Assembly: GCA_035578905.1 (NCBI GenBank)
Contig: JAQJVL010000059.1
Coordinates: forward strand, 372,001-436,000
Length of the DNA stretch: 64,000 nt
From: Stictocephala bisonia
Taxonomy: Eukaryota > Arthropoda > Insecta > Hemiptera > Membracidae
Reading direction: 5' to 3'
The notes beneath the pieces are model-generated. The model did no database searches. It was not told the DNA's origin and saw only the letters and a list, made by a program, of their open reading frames with translations. Numbering within the stretch: the first letter of the stretch is position 1; each line of letters begins with the position of its first letter. Shown piece by piece: positions 11,301-26,300 of the stretch. A program made the position numbers and the translations under genes.

Positions 11301-14300
11301 CACCATTAGACAATATTCTATATTGACATGATCTTGGAGATCAGTATATTGCATCAGTTGATAATTAAATAGGGCGAGCCGGTGGCCGAGTGGTCTAAGG
11401 CGTCAGGACTTTGAGCTTGGGTTAGAGATAGCGCTGGTTCGAATTCGGCCTAGACTGGAAGATTTATCAGTAATATTCACCTTCTACTGTACTGGTTCGC
11501 CCCCTTACTCTGTCTGAATAAGTTCCTCGCACAGATCAATAGTCTATGAGGGATGGACAGAGTAAGGTTAAGGAGGAGATAGGCCTCTCCTTAGAAAAAA
11601 ATAAATACATTTATTTGTTATTGTGGATATCTTTTTAATGGGTTGAGAAATTCTTTTTCAGTGTAGAAGGGTCTTGCCAGCAGCCACGTGTCAGCATCCT
11701 CTTGTGGAGGCTCAGCAGGCTCAAGAGGCTTAGACCTACTTACAGTTCAAATTTCAAGCACTTGTAGAAGTACTTTGGAATTTGTATACCTTATCAGTGA
11801 GAAAGTGAGTCAGTGAGTTACACAAGCAGCTGTATATTATTATGACTCGCTTTGCTCTATGGGGTCTTCACCCCCAAACCCCTTATTAGTTCAAGCATCA
11901 GTGGCTATTCAATATGATCACGGTTGGCTAACCCAGCAGATTGCTACCCAAAGTAAATCACGAAGGCTACTTAAGATTATCATAGGAGGCTACCTAAGTC
12001 GATCACGGTTGGCTACAATAATTAATCAAGGGGCTAATGAAGTTGACCATGGGAGTTACCCAAGAAGATCACGGTTGATTAACCAAATTGATCATAGGGG
12101 GCTTCCCAACTTAATCACGGGGATCTAACCAAGTTTATCATGGGTGGCTACATAATTTGATCATAGTTGGATATCTAAGTTAGTTACAGATGCTACTCAT
12201 ATTAATAATGGGGGGCTACTCAAGTTGATCATGGGGGGATAACCAAGATGATCACAGAGGGCTACATAAGTTGATGATGGTTGGTTATCCAAGTTGATCA
12301 CGAGGGCCACCTACAACAACAACAAGAGGGCTACCCAATATATAAGTGGTTACCCAAATCGATCAAAAAAGGTTTGAGCATCAGCAGATACCGAAAACGA
12401 TCACGGTTGGCTACCCAATCTGACTGCTATGTAAACTGATCACAGATGATCCCCAGGTTAATCACATGGAGCTACAAAAGTTGATCATGGTTGGCTACCT
12501 ACATTAATCATGAGTGGCTACTCAAGCTGATCACGAGGGCTACCTCCGTTGATCGTGAGGGATACCTAAGTTGATCACGGGTGGCAACTCAAGTTGATTA
12601 CGATGGGCTATCCAAGTTGACTATGGGGCTTCCCAAGAAGATCACGGGTGACTACCCAAGATGATCATAGGGGACTTCCTAACTTGATTACGAGGTGCTA
12701 CCTAAGTTAATGACAAGATACTACCCAATTTGATCACAGGGAAGTACAAAGATTTATCTCGCAGAGCTACCCAAGTTAATCACAGGTGCTACCAAAATGG
12801 ATAATTGTTATTACCTAAGTTAATAATAGGGGAGGTGTACCTCAGGTTATAATGGAAGCTACGTAAGTTAATGATGGTTCCTACTCATGTTAATATCGAT
12901 GGACTGACTACTCAAGTTGATAAGAGGGCTAGCCAAGTTGATCACGGGTGGCTACCCAAGTTTATGACGGTTGGCTAACGAAGTTTATGATGGTCGGCGA
13001 CCCAATATGATTATAGAGGCTACATACATTATCGAGAAGGGCTACCCAACTTGATCACAGAGACTACTCAAGACAGACGGGTAAAAACAAGTGGTGTGGC
13101 TTGAAAAACAATATCACAGTCTTTTCTGGATCTCTTGAATTAAACATTAAGAAAAATTAAAACATGTATTTAAAAATACTGTTTTAGTCTTAATGGGACT
13201 TTGTATGTTAAAGGCAAAGAAAATCAAATATATATTATTAAATTACTTTTAGAGTTTCATGTAACTGTTATTAACTTAGAAGATTTAGGATGTCCAAATG
13301 TTAATATTCTAAAAAAATCTAATTGTAATTTAATGAAACCTTGTCATTTTAATCAAAATCATATAATTGTGCTTATATGAATGCTTATATGTTATTAGAA
13401 TGGTTTAAAAGTTATAAAGAAATCACAGATAGAGTTGAACAGATAAATAAGGCTATAAACGAGTGTTATTTCAATGGATATAAGACTTTATCTATTGAAT
13501 CATGTTAATGATATTGATTGTATTTACGATAAACTACTACATACTTTAAAACAGGATAAAGATATTTTATTGAATTAAGATATCAAGAATATTATTTCCC
13601 TAAGCCTGATCAAGATGATTTTGATGGTCCTAATCCGAAAAGAAATAGTTGTTACTTTTTTATGCTCAAATTTAAATTAATATAATAAAAAAATTAAATA
13701 ATTGTTATTGTTTTAGAATTTTTTGGGGGAAATGTCATCATCTACTTCTACAACTTCTTCACTAAATGAACCTGTTTGTTTTGATATATTTGATTGTACC
13801 AAAAAAGATTTAGTAAAATCCGGTTTTAATTATACTTGATTGTTTAAAAATATAGTATGTTGTGGCTGTGGATGGCAATCTGGTAATTTTAAATTAACTT
13901 TATGTAATTTAAATTTCGTTCATAAATCACAAAAAATAGATTGTGAAATGTCTAAACATGTGGAAGAAGATATAATTTAGTAAAATATAAGAAATTTGCA
14001 TTAGCAATAGAAGTGAAAGACACTTTTTATTCTGGCCTAAAACATATCCAGAATTAGACGATATTGTGCAATCTGGTTTCTATTAGACAGAAAATGGTGA
14101 TGCAATCGCTTGCATATGCAGTGGTATTGTCCTTGAAGAGTGGACACCGGAAGATCAGCCAAGTGTGGAACAGAGGAAGGTGTCTCGTGACTGCAAACTT
14201 GCTTATTAAAAAACAACATTCTTTATACACGTGTTTCACTGCATTTAAACAATCATTGTTGAATAAATTTTAATATTTACTTATATATGTATTGTTCTTT

Positions 14301-17300
14301 TTATGTCATACCATTTCATACGTAGGCTTTATGGATATAAGAACTAGTTTAGCAAAGGAGTTACACAAATATGCTTATGACAATTTCCTAGACATAATGT
14401 GGAACTTGAAGGATTGCATGACCTGTATCATGCAGATCTTGTGGAAATGATTCCTTATGCTAGTGTAAATAAGGGTTACAAATATATTATGACTGTCATT
14501 AATTCTTTGACCAAATTTGCAACAGTGGTTCATTTATTAAAGACAAAAACCGCTAATGAGTTTGGGACGAGCCGGTGACCGAGCGGTGTAAGGCGTCAGG
14601 ACTTTGAGCTTGGGTTAGAGATAGCGCTGGTTTGAATCCGGCCTAGACTGGAAGATTTATCAGTAATATCCATCTTCTACTGTACTGGTTCGCCCCCTTA
14701 CTCTGTCCGAATAAGTTGTTTGCACAGATCAATAGTCTATGGGGAATGGGCAGAGTAAGGTTAGGAGGATCAGCCTCTCCTTAAAAAAAAAATAAATAAA
14801 AGATAGCATCAGCATGGCAACCTATTATTTAAAAATATCCAATGCATCATTTTCAAACTGATGATGGAAGTTTTCAAATTTTCAAAATTTATTTAAAAGT
14901 TATAATGTAAATCATTATTCTACATTTTCTGAACAAAAGCTTCTATTGTGGAAAGGTTTATTCGAACTTAAAAAAAAAATGTGGACACAATTTAGCGCAC
15001 AAGGTAAACTACAGGTGGTTAGCTTTACTACCAAAACTTGCTCATAGCTACAATAATTCAGTACATCATACCATTGGTGTAAATCCCTCAGAGGTTAACA
15101 AATTAAACAAAAAAAGATATTTTAATGACAATAATCAATCATAGAAATACAACAGGCATTGTCAAACAAAGATTTGATGTAGGCAATCACGTAAGAATTA
15201 GTCCTGTGAAACATCAGTTCACTAAAGGCTATTTACCTAGGTGGATAGGTGGATATCTACACAGTGTGGATGCTTTGATTAATTTTCGTGGAGGATCCAT
15301 AAATATACGTGTGGACAATAATGGTAATTGTACTTGAGAATAACACTAATTACTGTAATAAAAAATCTACTTTGGTATCTAAATTGGTTAATACAGCAGA
15401 AAAAGTATGAATACAACAATGGCTAGCGGTTAAAGAAAATTCAAACCATTAAAATTAAGAAATCGAAAATTTCTTAGTACTCTAACAGGATTCAACAATA
15501 TTAACAACAAACAACAATTAACCACATCTTTGATGTAGGTGCTGCAGTGAATTTTGATGAATCTATTACAGATCTAGAATGGCATTCACACAATCCGTAC
15601 ATGTCTAACTCATTTAAAAAGTGACAAGATCCGCACACCAGTACATCAACAGGATGTTTATACTCTGCCTGCAAAAAGTTTTCTTTTAATTGAGGGAAAA
15701 ATATTTAAAACCACTGACAATAAAGTGGACAATATTAAAAATTTTTAAACTATTTTTCCGCTTTTTTATTTGACGAAATAAGATAAGAGTTATGTGGAAC
15801 GGAAATTGATCGTGTAAAAAATGTTGGCATTGTGTACTAAGAAAAATATACCAATCTCTCGTCCTGCCGATAAAAACTGGATGAACAACACTGGCTGGAA
15901 CCTCACAACTACAGAAGACTTCATAACTGATAATGGTTATTTCTGTGTTTATGTTCCATTAACATTATTATTGAGATTTGTTGAAGATTATAAACATATT
16001 TTATTGAATGTCAAACAAGAAATTGTATTGTTACGTTCATCTACTGATAAAAACGCAATTATACAAGTATCACCTGCGTTGCACGATTGTACAATTGAAA
16101 ATGACAAATACAGACTAAACTATTACCATACCATTCAGAAGGTGACAACTACATGAGTATCCATCACTCCCAAACTCAAAGTTTTAAACATGGACTGTAA
16201 AAACTTCATCAATGTTGGAAAAACTGAGATATAATGTAATTGGATTTCAAACTGACCGTAAAGATTCGACAAACAAAAACCCATCTCATTTTAATTGTTG
16301 TAATTTGGATAACATTAATTTTATTAAATAGCAATTTTTATCCTTATGACAGTATCAATGGAAATAAATCTCTACTACATGAGCAATATTCAAGATTTCA
16401 ATCTTCTTACTACACTGGAGCTGATGATCAACCTTGTTAAGTTAAAAACTTATTTTTAAATAACACACCAATGTTTGTGATTAACTGCTCTAAACAAGTG
16501 AACACATTGAAAAAAGCTTTTTGGACATTCGTATTGAACTGCAGACTACAGCTGATTTTTCAGCCAACATTTCTACTCATTGTATAATCATAAATGATGC
16601 ATTAGAGAATTATAATCCTTCATCTGGAATTGTTAAGAAAACTATGGAATGTTCTTCTAATACAATAAATACATACATAATTAATTTTAATTGTCTTGTT
16701 TATTATTTTTAGTAAAAATAACAAAGTGGGAAAAATAATAAATTCAATAAACAAAAATGAAAATTAAACTTTTATTTACAATGTTATTAGACAGAAAATA
16801 GTAAAAACAATAATTGAAATAACAAGCGTTCAAATATACAACATATTACTTTTTTAAATAATAATAATTAAAACAAATTATTTTCTTAAATGACAAATAG
16901 TAAAAAGTTATTAGAGAAACATGATACAGTATATAAGTCAGGAAAATTAGAAAAACAGGTGTACAACTATTCTAAGTACAATATGAAACAATTTAACTTT
17001 TTATTTTAGCAATTGAAACATGTGACATCTGTACAGCCATCAGTCATTGGATCTCTTTAAAACATAAGTGCATCACACTCATGCAAAATCTTTTAGAATT
17101 TTAAAATAATTTTGAATGTTGTCTTTTGGAAGATACATATTCACAAATTTACACATCATAAACAATTTATTTTTACTACTACTAAACTGTTCTTTACATA
17201 TCATGAAATTAATACTCATAGACTGAAGGGAGTTTTTGAATCCAATAACGTTTAATAATTCAAAAGGAACAAACCCTGCCAAACTTATAGATTTAGGATC

Positions 17301-20300
17301 AAGTTCATTAACTATTGCATCCATGCATATTTTGTTAGTTTTTTTTTAATCTTCATTTAGACATTGTTAACGTCTCTGTATTGTTGTGACAATTTTGTCT
17401 AACAATATGTGGTGATGAACAATTTTTTGGTACCGATTTGAAAATCTTTGAAGCGTATCAGTGATAGCTGAAAAAACAAATATACTTGTATCATAATGCT
17501 CAATATAATTATTCAATTATAAATACAATGAATAGTACTTCAACTTAAAAAAAAAATTGTTTTAATTGTGAATATCATTTAATGGATTATGTCCCAACGC
17601 TAGTGTATCTATTCCGCTGAAACAATTATGTCTTTTGTCCTCATCACAGCTTTGGAATCTGTCATGTTTTGGAATAAAAACACTGTGTGAAGAGCATAAA
17701 TTGATTGTTGTGCATCACGTTAAGGTACTATTGCATCGTGAGACAGTTTAACACAACCCAAACATTATTCATAAACTAAGTAAATGAAAGAAATTAGTAA
17801 ATATATAAATGTTAATCATAGTGGGTTAGAATAATATTAAAAACCTCTTAACTGTACGTAAATGAATAAATTAGTAAATACAGAAACTTAATAATACTGG
17901 TTAGAATAATATTGAAAACATGTTTTTTATAAGAAAAGTCCGTTGCTCTCTTTTCTTATCGAAATTAATGATTCTTTTATAACATTTTTTAATTTTAGAA
18001 CTCTGCTCCCTACTTCTGTTGATATATTACACATTAAATTCAAAATTTCAGATTCTCTTCTTTATTTTGTTTGGTAAAAAGTAGCCCTTTTTAGAAACTT
18101 TTTGCCAATAAAATTTTTCACTTTTGCATTTTTAAAATCTTTTACGTCTGAAATTTCTATCTTAAGTAATAGAATTAATTGTTTCACCAGGAGTAGATTT
18201 TTTTCCAACATCGCTGGTCTGGAAAGTAAAATGTTGGCTTTTTCTAATGGTTCATTTTTTTGACTTTTTGAACAGTTTTTCGAAATTATCATCATCATCA
18301 TAATGATCAACAAACACAACTCTCACTATCACTACTACTGTATCTGAATTTAAATTTTTTGAAAAATTTAGATGTTTTGATTTTTTACTTGACTTTAGAT
18401 TCTCATCATAACATTTTGTTTATTCTGTTTTACATTTCCTCAACTATTGATAATAAAATCTGTACTGTTGACATTGGGTATTTAGGGATACCAATTACTG
18501 ATTTTTTAAGTACAGGTTGGAAAATGTTGGTCAAATCATCATAGCTTCTGACCAAATCAGATTCAGCAAATAACATCTCTTCATGGCAAACATCAGGATT
18601 CATATTAATTTTGTTTTGAAAAGCTTTGAACAGTTGTTGGAGTGTAATTGTTTTCAATAGAGGATTTGTTCAAACATCGTAATTGGGTTTTAAATTTTCA
18701 ACAAGTTTTTCCCATTTGGTCAGTGAATCTATTCCCAATAAAAATAGATTTTCAATAATTTGAACAATAGTGAAATATGTACCCTTAACTTGTTGATGAG
18801 AACAAGAGGGCTGATCTTGAATAGCGGCTGCCGGCTGGTCTTCATCGGTCACCTTAGGGCGTTTTTTCTGATAGGAACAGAATGGTTTGTTTTGTGCTTC
18901 TGGATGATGATCTTCACTCAGGTCAATCAAAATATGCTGATGTCTTAGTTGAATCCATTCTTTGAAAATCAAGAGACTGAACAAAAAAAATTTAATATTT
19001 ATAAAGCATTAAATTGGTTAACATATATTTAGAATCAACATTAAAATAAATCTTTAAAAATCTGATTTTAATAATTTATTTAAAAGTACTGCATATATTA
19101 ACAATATGGATAAAGTTTATTTTTATTTATTTAGTTACATTTTATAAACAAGTTACATTTTATTTATATAGAAAAATCAACATTAAAATAAATCTAAAAA
19201 AATCTGATTTTAACAATTTATTTATAAGTACTGCATATGTTAAAAATAGTGATAAAGTTACATTTAATTTCTTCTGTTTTCAATATTACAAACTAATTAG
19301 AAATCATAAAAATATTTTAATTGATTTAAAAACGTTATATGTAAATTATTAAAGCAAATATGAATTTCATTTAATATCTCATTTGCTTATTATTCTCTTT
19401 ACAAAACTAAATTAATAAAACAAATATAAATTAAATTCAATATCTCATTTGTAAATTGTACAAATTATCTAACATATTACTATTCTTTTCAAATTAACAA
19501 ATATTATTCAAAGAATTTATTTTAAATTATATTCGTTCTGTAAATTGATTTTAAAACAGTATATATATATCAATTAAATATTTTAATCTGTACAAGAATA
19601 CATTATTAAAGAAAATATAAATTACATTGAACTCTAGATTCGGGCAATCGACGTGTTGCACAGTGTTGCTACGTTTTTGTTTATCAACGTAGCGTAATGA
19701 AATTGGTACTATTTGATTCAGCATTTAACTATCTTTACATATCATAGAGGTTTATGTTGATATCTGCAACAATAAACAAATTCCAAGCAAAAAACTAACG
19801 CAGAACACAAGTGCGCAGTTAAAATTCCAATCCACTGGTAGCTTTGCGCAGTAATATTGTTCTTCTTTAACAAATACTAGACGCTAGCCATCTTGACAGA
19901 AACGGGCCATTCAAAAACCAATCAATAGAGCATCTTCTTCTCTTTCTATCAGTTACACTGGCAGTTCTGTTCACCGAATGAAATTTTAAAAAAATTCCCT
20001 TGTACACTTTACGAATGCAATTTTTCTAACTGGGCAAGCCACACAAAATGTGTTTATTAAGAATTAAGTTTGCTAAGCTTATTTATTGATAAATTTGAAT
20101 GAAGAAATATACTCTTGAAAGACGAAAAACGACAAATCAGATGGTCAAAGTATAGTAGTATTTCGCGCCTTAGGTTGATAGTGGCGACCATGGGAAAATG
20201 GCGAAGAAAGTCCAGGATATCGCCTCATCCCAACAGAGTGGTGTGTGACCCCTCCCTCCCCACGGTGCCCCATTGTTATCAACTTATCTAACAAAAGAAT

Positions 20301-23300
20301 GCATCCTCGTAAAGACAAAGGACCTGTGGTTCATCTTCTATTATTATGGTAAACAATAGTATTATTGATCATTTATAAACTAAGAAATATTGAACAAAAT
20401 TAATGAATGAAAATTTTTGCTTGCTTATATTTTTACAATTACTACATTTATTTAGAAATAAACCCTAACAAATTATGTATCTACTTATTCAGAAGAAGAT
20501 ATTCTACAATAATGTATGTGGGGAAAAAATTCCAAAAATATTTTTATATTTTATATATGCGTTTGAACTTAGTATTTTTTTGCTCTAAAGATTTATTTCA
20601 AATACGCTTACAACTTTATTAAAATATGTAATTTTCGATAAAAATATGTAATGTTTTTTGCATTATTATTGCAATTTGAAACATGATTTCTGTTCACAAA
20701 AACATTTACTACTAGGATTTATACAGTAAAAGTCATCAAATACAATATTTAGACATACACTGTATATAATTTCAGGAATTTTGCAAAATATTTTCGTTAC
20801 GATGAAAACACTTTTGTTTTCTTAGCATGTAAAAAAATATTTACGCTATATCAAATTAAAGAACTTAAGTATTCTATACTAAATTTGATTATCTACAAAA
20901 CGCTTATTTTTCATAATTTTATTCCTTTTACTTGAGTCTATAACATACCTAATGCATTAGTACTACAACATTTTCAATTTTTTTTTTTTTTTATTCATGA
21001 GGAGAAAAATGGTATGCAGTATTATAATATATGGCTTCACTTACTATTTCTTTTTTTTTATTTACAAAAAAAGCTACAGCGCGCTCCAAAACGGCCCGCC
21101 CGGTTGGCGAGTTTGCATAGGCCCGGATCTATGGTTAATTTGTATATTTTAATCTTAACAAGGATAAATTATTAAAACAAATATGAATTACATTCAGTAT
21201 CTCATTTGCAAGTTGTATTAATTTATCTAACATATTACTAGAAAGAACTACAATTTATTTTCAAATAAACAAATACTATTCAAAGAATTAATTAAAAATT
21301 ATATTCGTTCTGAAAAACAGAACAATAATTACCTTTTGTCAGAGTGTGAGCGCTAAGAGAAGAAGAAAAGAAACTGTTGCTGGAACACTGAAGTCCCACT
21401 GTTACAAGTGAGCATTTAGAGTGAACGATTAGTATGCGAGATGGTGCTGAATGATAGACGCAGTGCTTATCCTTTCACTCGGCATCGTTAGTATGCAAGA
21501 TGGTACAGAATGATTATTACTGCGGCAATCTCTTGCACTAAACACTATACTCAGTCATGATGTATATTTGAACGAATTTTAACTAACACTGGTTGAATAA
21601 AAATATTAGAACTGGTAACAAACCACATTGATAATTTTTTATTTACTTAACAAGTCCGAATTTAACAGGAACAATATACAGTACTAACTTCTTGAATATT
21701 AATAAATGGTTTTTATCCACTATTATCACTTTAGTAAATATACTATTATTAACAGTAAATATTATTTCATGAATACTGTGTAAATCTTTCAAATAATCCA
21801 AATCTACATAACCTATTTCTTCAGCCTGATTCCGTGACCACGATCTTTGAAAACAAATCTCTGGTGCAGTTTTTAAATAAATAATAAATTTATCTTTTCT
21901 AATGTCTTTATAAAATTTATCATAGAGCTGTTTTAAAATATTAAATTCACAATCTTGTAAAAGAATTTTCTTTAGCATAAGTTCTGAAACAATCTCAATG
22001 CTATCCCTAACAGATCTTTAAACTATTTTCTGTCAAAAACAACAACGCTAAGACTTGAAACATAAAAACCCATTTTTTGTTCTATATAAAACAATTTTAA
22101 TTCATTTATACCACTCAAATTTAACCAAACATTGAGAGGTTCATTAATAAACATACTGTTATAACCATTTTAATTAAAATAATCACACAATATCTTTCCA
22201 AATGTTGGCTTTCCCAGAGAAATATTTCATTCAACATACATAATTATTTTGTTATTTAATTATTTAACAATATATATATATTTTATATATAAAAAATACA
22301 GCACAGATTCAGAGGCACGGAACTTGTTGGTAAACAATAATGGCTCAACAGTCATACGTGCATTATGTAGGAAACTTATAAGTGTTGCACTGACTTTTAT
22401 AGAAACATGCTGCTAGAATATTAATTAAGGATGATAGAGAACGAGAACGTATATTTAAGGTAGTAGTAAGTGATAAGTGGATAGAGGATCCCACCATAAA
22501 GTTCAATTAACATGTCTGATTATCTATTTCATTGTGTGCATTAATTGGCCCCGATCCCAATCATTGAATTTTTTTAATATGCCAAGCAAAGTGCTTAAGT
22601 TTAATACGATTTAATTAAATAAAAATCCTAGTCAAGGTAAAGATTTAATATTTTTAATTTAATTGGTCACCACCAAAAAAGCTTAACAGGATGCTGTTTA
22701 TTATATAGCCAAACAGCATCTTTCTGACCTGAGGATGTTGTTCCTGCCTAACAGCTCTGTATGATCTTTAGGAAAATAAAAGCAAACCGTTTCACACTGA
22801 ATCTTACGATTACGTTCAGTGTATCTTTATTTGCTTCTTTTAACTGGTCATATCTAGTTGTATTTAATATTTTGGACATCCATGCTTAATTTTTTTGCGT
22901 CCCAGGCCTTCTGTTTTATAGTTCTTGGTATAATCATTGGTGATAAAATAACTCTGGCACTATGTCGTCATTTAGGATCCATTAATTCATTTTTTGACAG
23001 ATATGCTGTTTCTAGGTGGTGTTTTATACTGAGGTTGAAAAATCATCAAGTCAATATTTTTCTCATTAAAATTTTGCATTGGCTCATTTTCTTCCTGGAT
23101 TGGTAAACCAAAGATCAGTCATGTTACAGAATACTGCCTACCAATACCAGCTAAAGCCGCGTTTGACAGCAGTAGCGTCATAAGGAAGGAGTAATTTTCA
23201 CAAAGGAAAGGCGTGGCAAATTTTTGTTCTCATTAATAACGTAAAATTGTTAGTTTACTGGATGGCAATCAACAGATACTGTTCATCTTGTGCCCACCAA

Positions 23301-26300
23301 AAAGGGACAGTAACTGTTTGGCCAGTAAACAGAAAACTAAAGTTTTGCCGGTTGTTGGCCATTAGACCTTCTAAAATCTGCGACAAACGCATCACACTAT
23401 CCAGTACGCTAGCCTGTTTCAGGATATAAATCGTCGTGAACATATCAATTTTCTAGGACTGTAATCATATGTTCCATAATGGACAGCTCCCTAGGTAGTT
23501 CATCAGAGAACAAAAATCGATTTTCACCAACAGAATTGTCATCCCATAATGATTTATAGATACGATTTCCAGTTAAAAGAATATTATCTATGGTGATCAT
23601 AGAAAAGTCCCTCCCTAAAGCATTCCATGCAAGGGCGCTAGCAGAATCAGCCAGACACTGAATGTTCCTACTATTTGGGGTAATTGGGAGTATATTGTTA
23701 AATAAAACACAATTTCACACCAACAAATAAAACTTGATCTGTGAGGCCTTTCAATAGCAAAATAATTATCGTAAGACACTTCACAAATATTAAATTCAAC
23801 AAGTAAACATAAATAAACTTATATTAACATAGGTTTTTTTTAAATATTTAACTGTCATGGCTAAATCTATATATTCTTCTTAACCCTTTCCGCTTGTATA
23901 AAATTATAACAACTTTCCTTGGACCTCGTTAGGTACAACAGGTGTACCATCACTATCTTGCTCTAGAAGTCGTATTTAATTTGCGTATGCGCCCGCAACT
24001 CTCTTTTGGTACAACAGTTATACTATTCCTAATATCCATTTCCACTCGCATGGTACAGAAGGTGTACCAGTGTAGTGGTTGATTTGTTTAGTCTATGAAA
24101 AATACAAATACTGATATTTCAGCTCGGAAAGTGTTGCTCTTGATTGGGGACGAACAAAACTCACAGGGAAAGAGGAACCATTTAGAGTACAGGAAGTCTA
24201 AAGTTGCTTCAGTCTGTATGAAAATGACAGTGGTCAGTAGTCATGTGTACAACCTTTCTTTTATTTTAAGTTATTTAAATTACTGAAGTGTTTCCATGTT
24301 AAAATATGGCTGAATTTAAGTCAGATTACATTAGGAACATTAAACCAAGTAATAGACAACAGTGATGAAGAGATGTCAGAAAACAGCCCTTGTAAGATTG
24401 TCTTTGAAATCGTTTTTAAACATTTGCTTAGTATGAATAGTATTTTATATATTACTTGCCATTTTATGTGATTTATCAAGAATTTATTTAATGCATAGTT
24501 TGTTATAAAATGTTAACCTTTCCTGATGTTCTATAAAATGAGTATATTTTGTCGGCTAGTTTACGTTTTTCTCAATGTTATTTTTTAAATTATTTTACAT
24601 GTTTATTCAATATGATTGTTTCTTTTTGACCATTACTTGCCATTTTATGATGTTAAATATATCGTATTATTTTTACAAAATAATTGATTTTTGTGTTTGA
24701 ATTTTCGTTCCAAAAAACAATGTAAATCAAATTGTAACTATACTATTATTTTCAAAATGTAAACGAGGAACAATATGTTTTAACTAAAATTAATCAATTG
24801 AATCGAAGATTACGGCATTTAACTATTAAATGCCAGCTCAAAGGTTAGTGACCTGAAGCACAACAATGCAATCAGGTGTTTTTAAATCCGAGTCATAGTG
24901 CATGACGAATGTAAATAAAATACAAGTAGGAGGGTGGTACAGCATCTGTCCTGTCCAAGCGCTGGAGGATGACGTGTGCAAAACAAATACGGCTTCTACA
25001 GCAACATGGCGATGGTATAACATTTATTTATATACCATAATTTAAAAACAAAGATTAAAAGAATAGATGTTTGAAAGTCTACTTTGAATTAAAATACCTG
25101 AATCCTAAATTTAAACCACTAAAACTACCAGGCTAAACGTAAAATTATCAAGGAAAATTAATAAAAGGTAAAGAGAAAGACAAAGATAAAAATATTGAGT
25201 AATAACACAACTAAATACAAAGAAAAAATGTTCAAAAAGCCAAAATCAAGAAAACTAAAATTAAAACCTATGAAATAAAGCAACAGAAATCAAAGATGTA
25301 AATCACTATATTGATCGTAGGTGTTTTCAATGTTAGTCATGGGTGGCTACCAATTTTGGTAATAGGCTACCTACATTATTAAAAAAAAGTGAAACAAGTA
25401 GGTTAACTACAGTACTATCATGGTGTACCCAATTTGATCACGAGTGGCTTTTTAAATTCATCATAGGGCTAAACAAATTGATTGCGGAGGGCTATAAGTT
25501 GATCAGGGGCTCCCCAAACTGATCATGGGGCTACCCAAAGTGATAACGGGGGCTACCCAAATTGATCACGGGGGCTACTCAAATTGATCACGTAGACTAC
25601 CCAAGTTGATCATGAAGGATACCCCAATTGATCAATGAGGCTACCCAAGTTGATCACGGAGGCTACCCAAGTTGTCACAGATGTTACCAAATTTTATCAC
25701 GGAGGAGGGCTACTAAAGTTGATCACGGATTATCATGGGGCTACCCAAGTTAACCCCATGGGACTATCCAGGATGGTCATGGGGGGCTACCTAAATTTAT
25801 GACGGTCGTCCACCAATGTTACCACTGGGGCTACCCAATTTGATCACAGGGGCTACCCAAATTGATCACGGATCTATACAATTTTATCATGGGGGCTTCA
25901 CAAATTGATCACGTTTCTTGATTAAGTTGATCAAGAAAATGAGAAACCAATATCTTTCTTTCGTTTATTGAAAAAGGTTTATGTTTTAAGATTTCTGAAA
26001 TACACTGTGCAAATTTAGATATGTAGTAAAGACAACTTACCTTTTTTATAAAAACAGTCTGGTGGAACAATGTCTTTAGACGATAAAGAGAAGAGCATAA
26101 CTTGAGATATCGGGCCATCAAAAACATCCGAATAAGTAGAGAGAACTGTGTTGGTCTTTGAGTTAACTATAGACAACTGGACTGAGCCGCATTCACAACC
26201 AACCACCGAGACACGTCTGTGCACACAAATAAAATGACGTTAAAATACTACTCTCAGTTTTTAGGTTGTTTTTGCACAAATACTAGTAAAATAGCAATAG

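Noticed and set aside
11373..11460. tRNA-Leu/Ser gene
   Set aside because: A and B boxes are present, but the acceptor stem does not pair, a SINE body and A-rich tail follow, and a second copy exists at 14564.
11859..12128. 89-codon open frame
   Set aside because: It lies wholly inside the degenerate GATCAC minisatellite.
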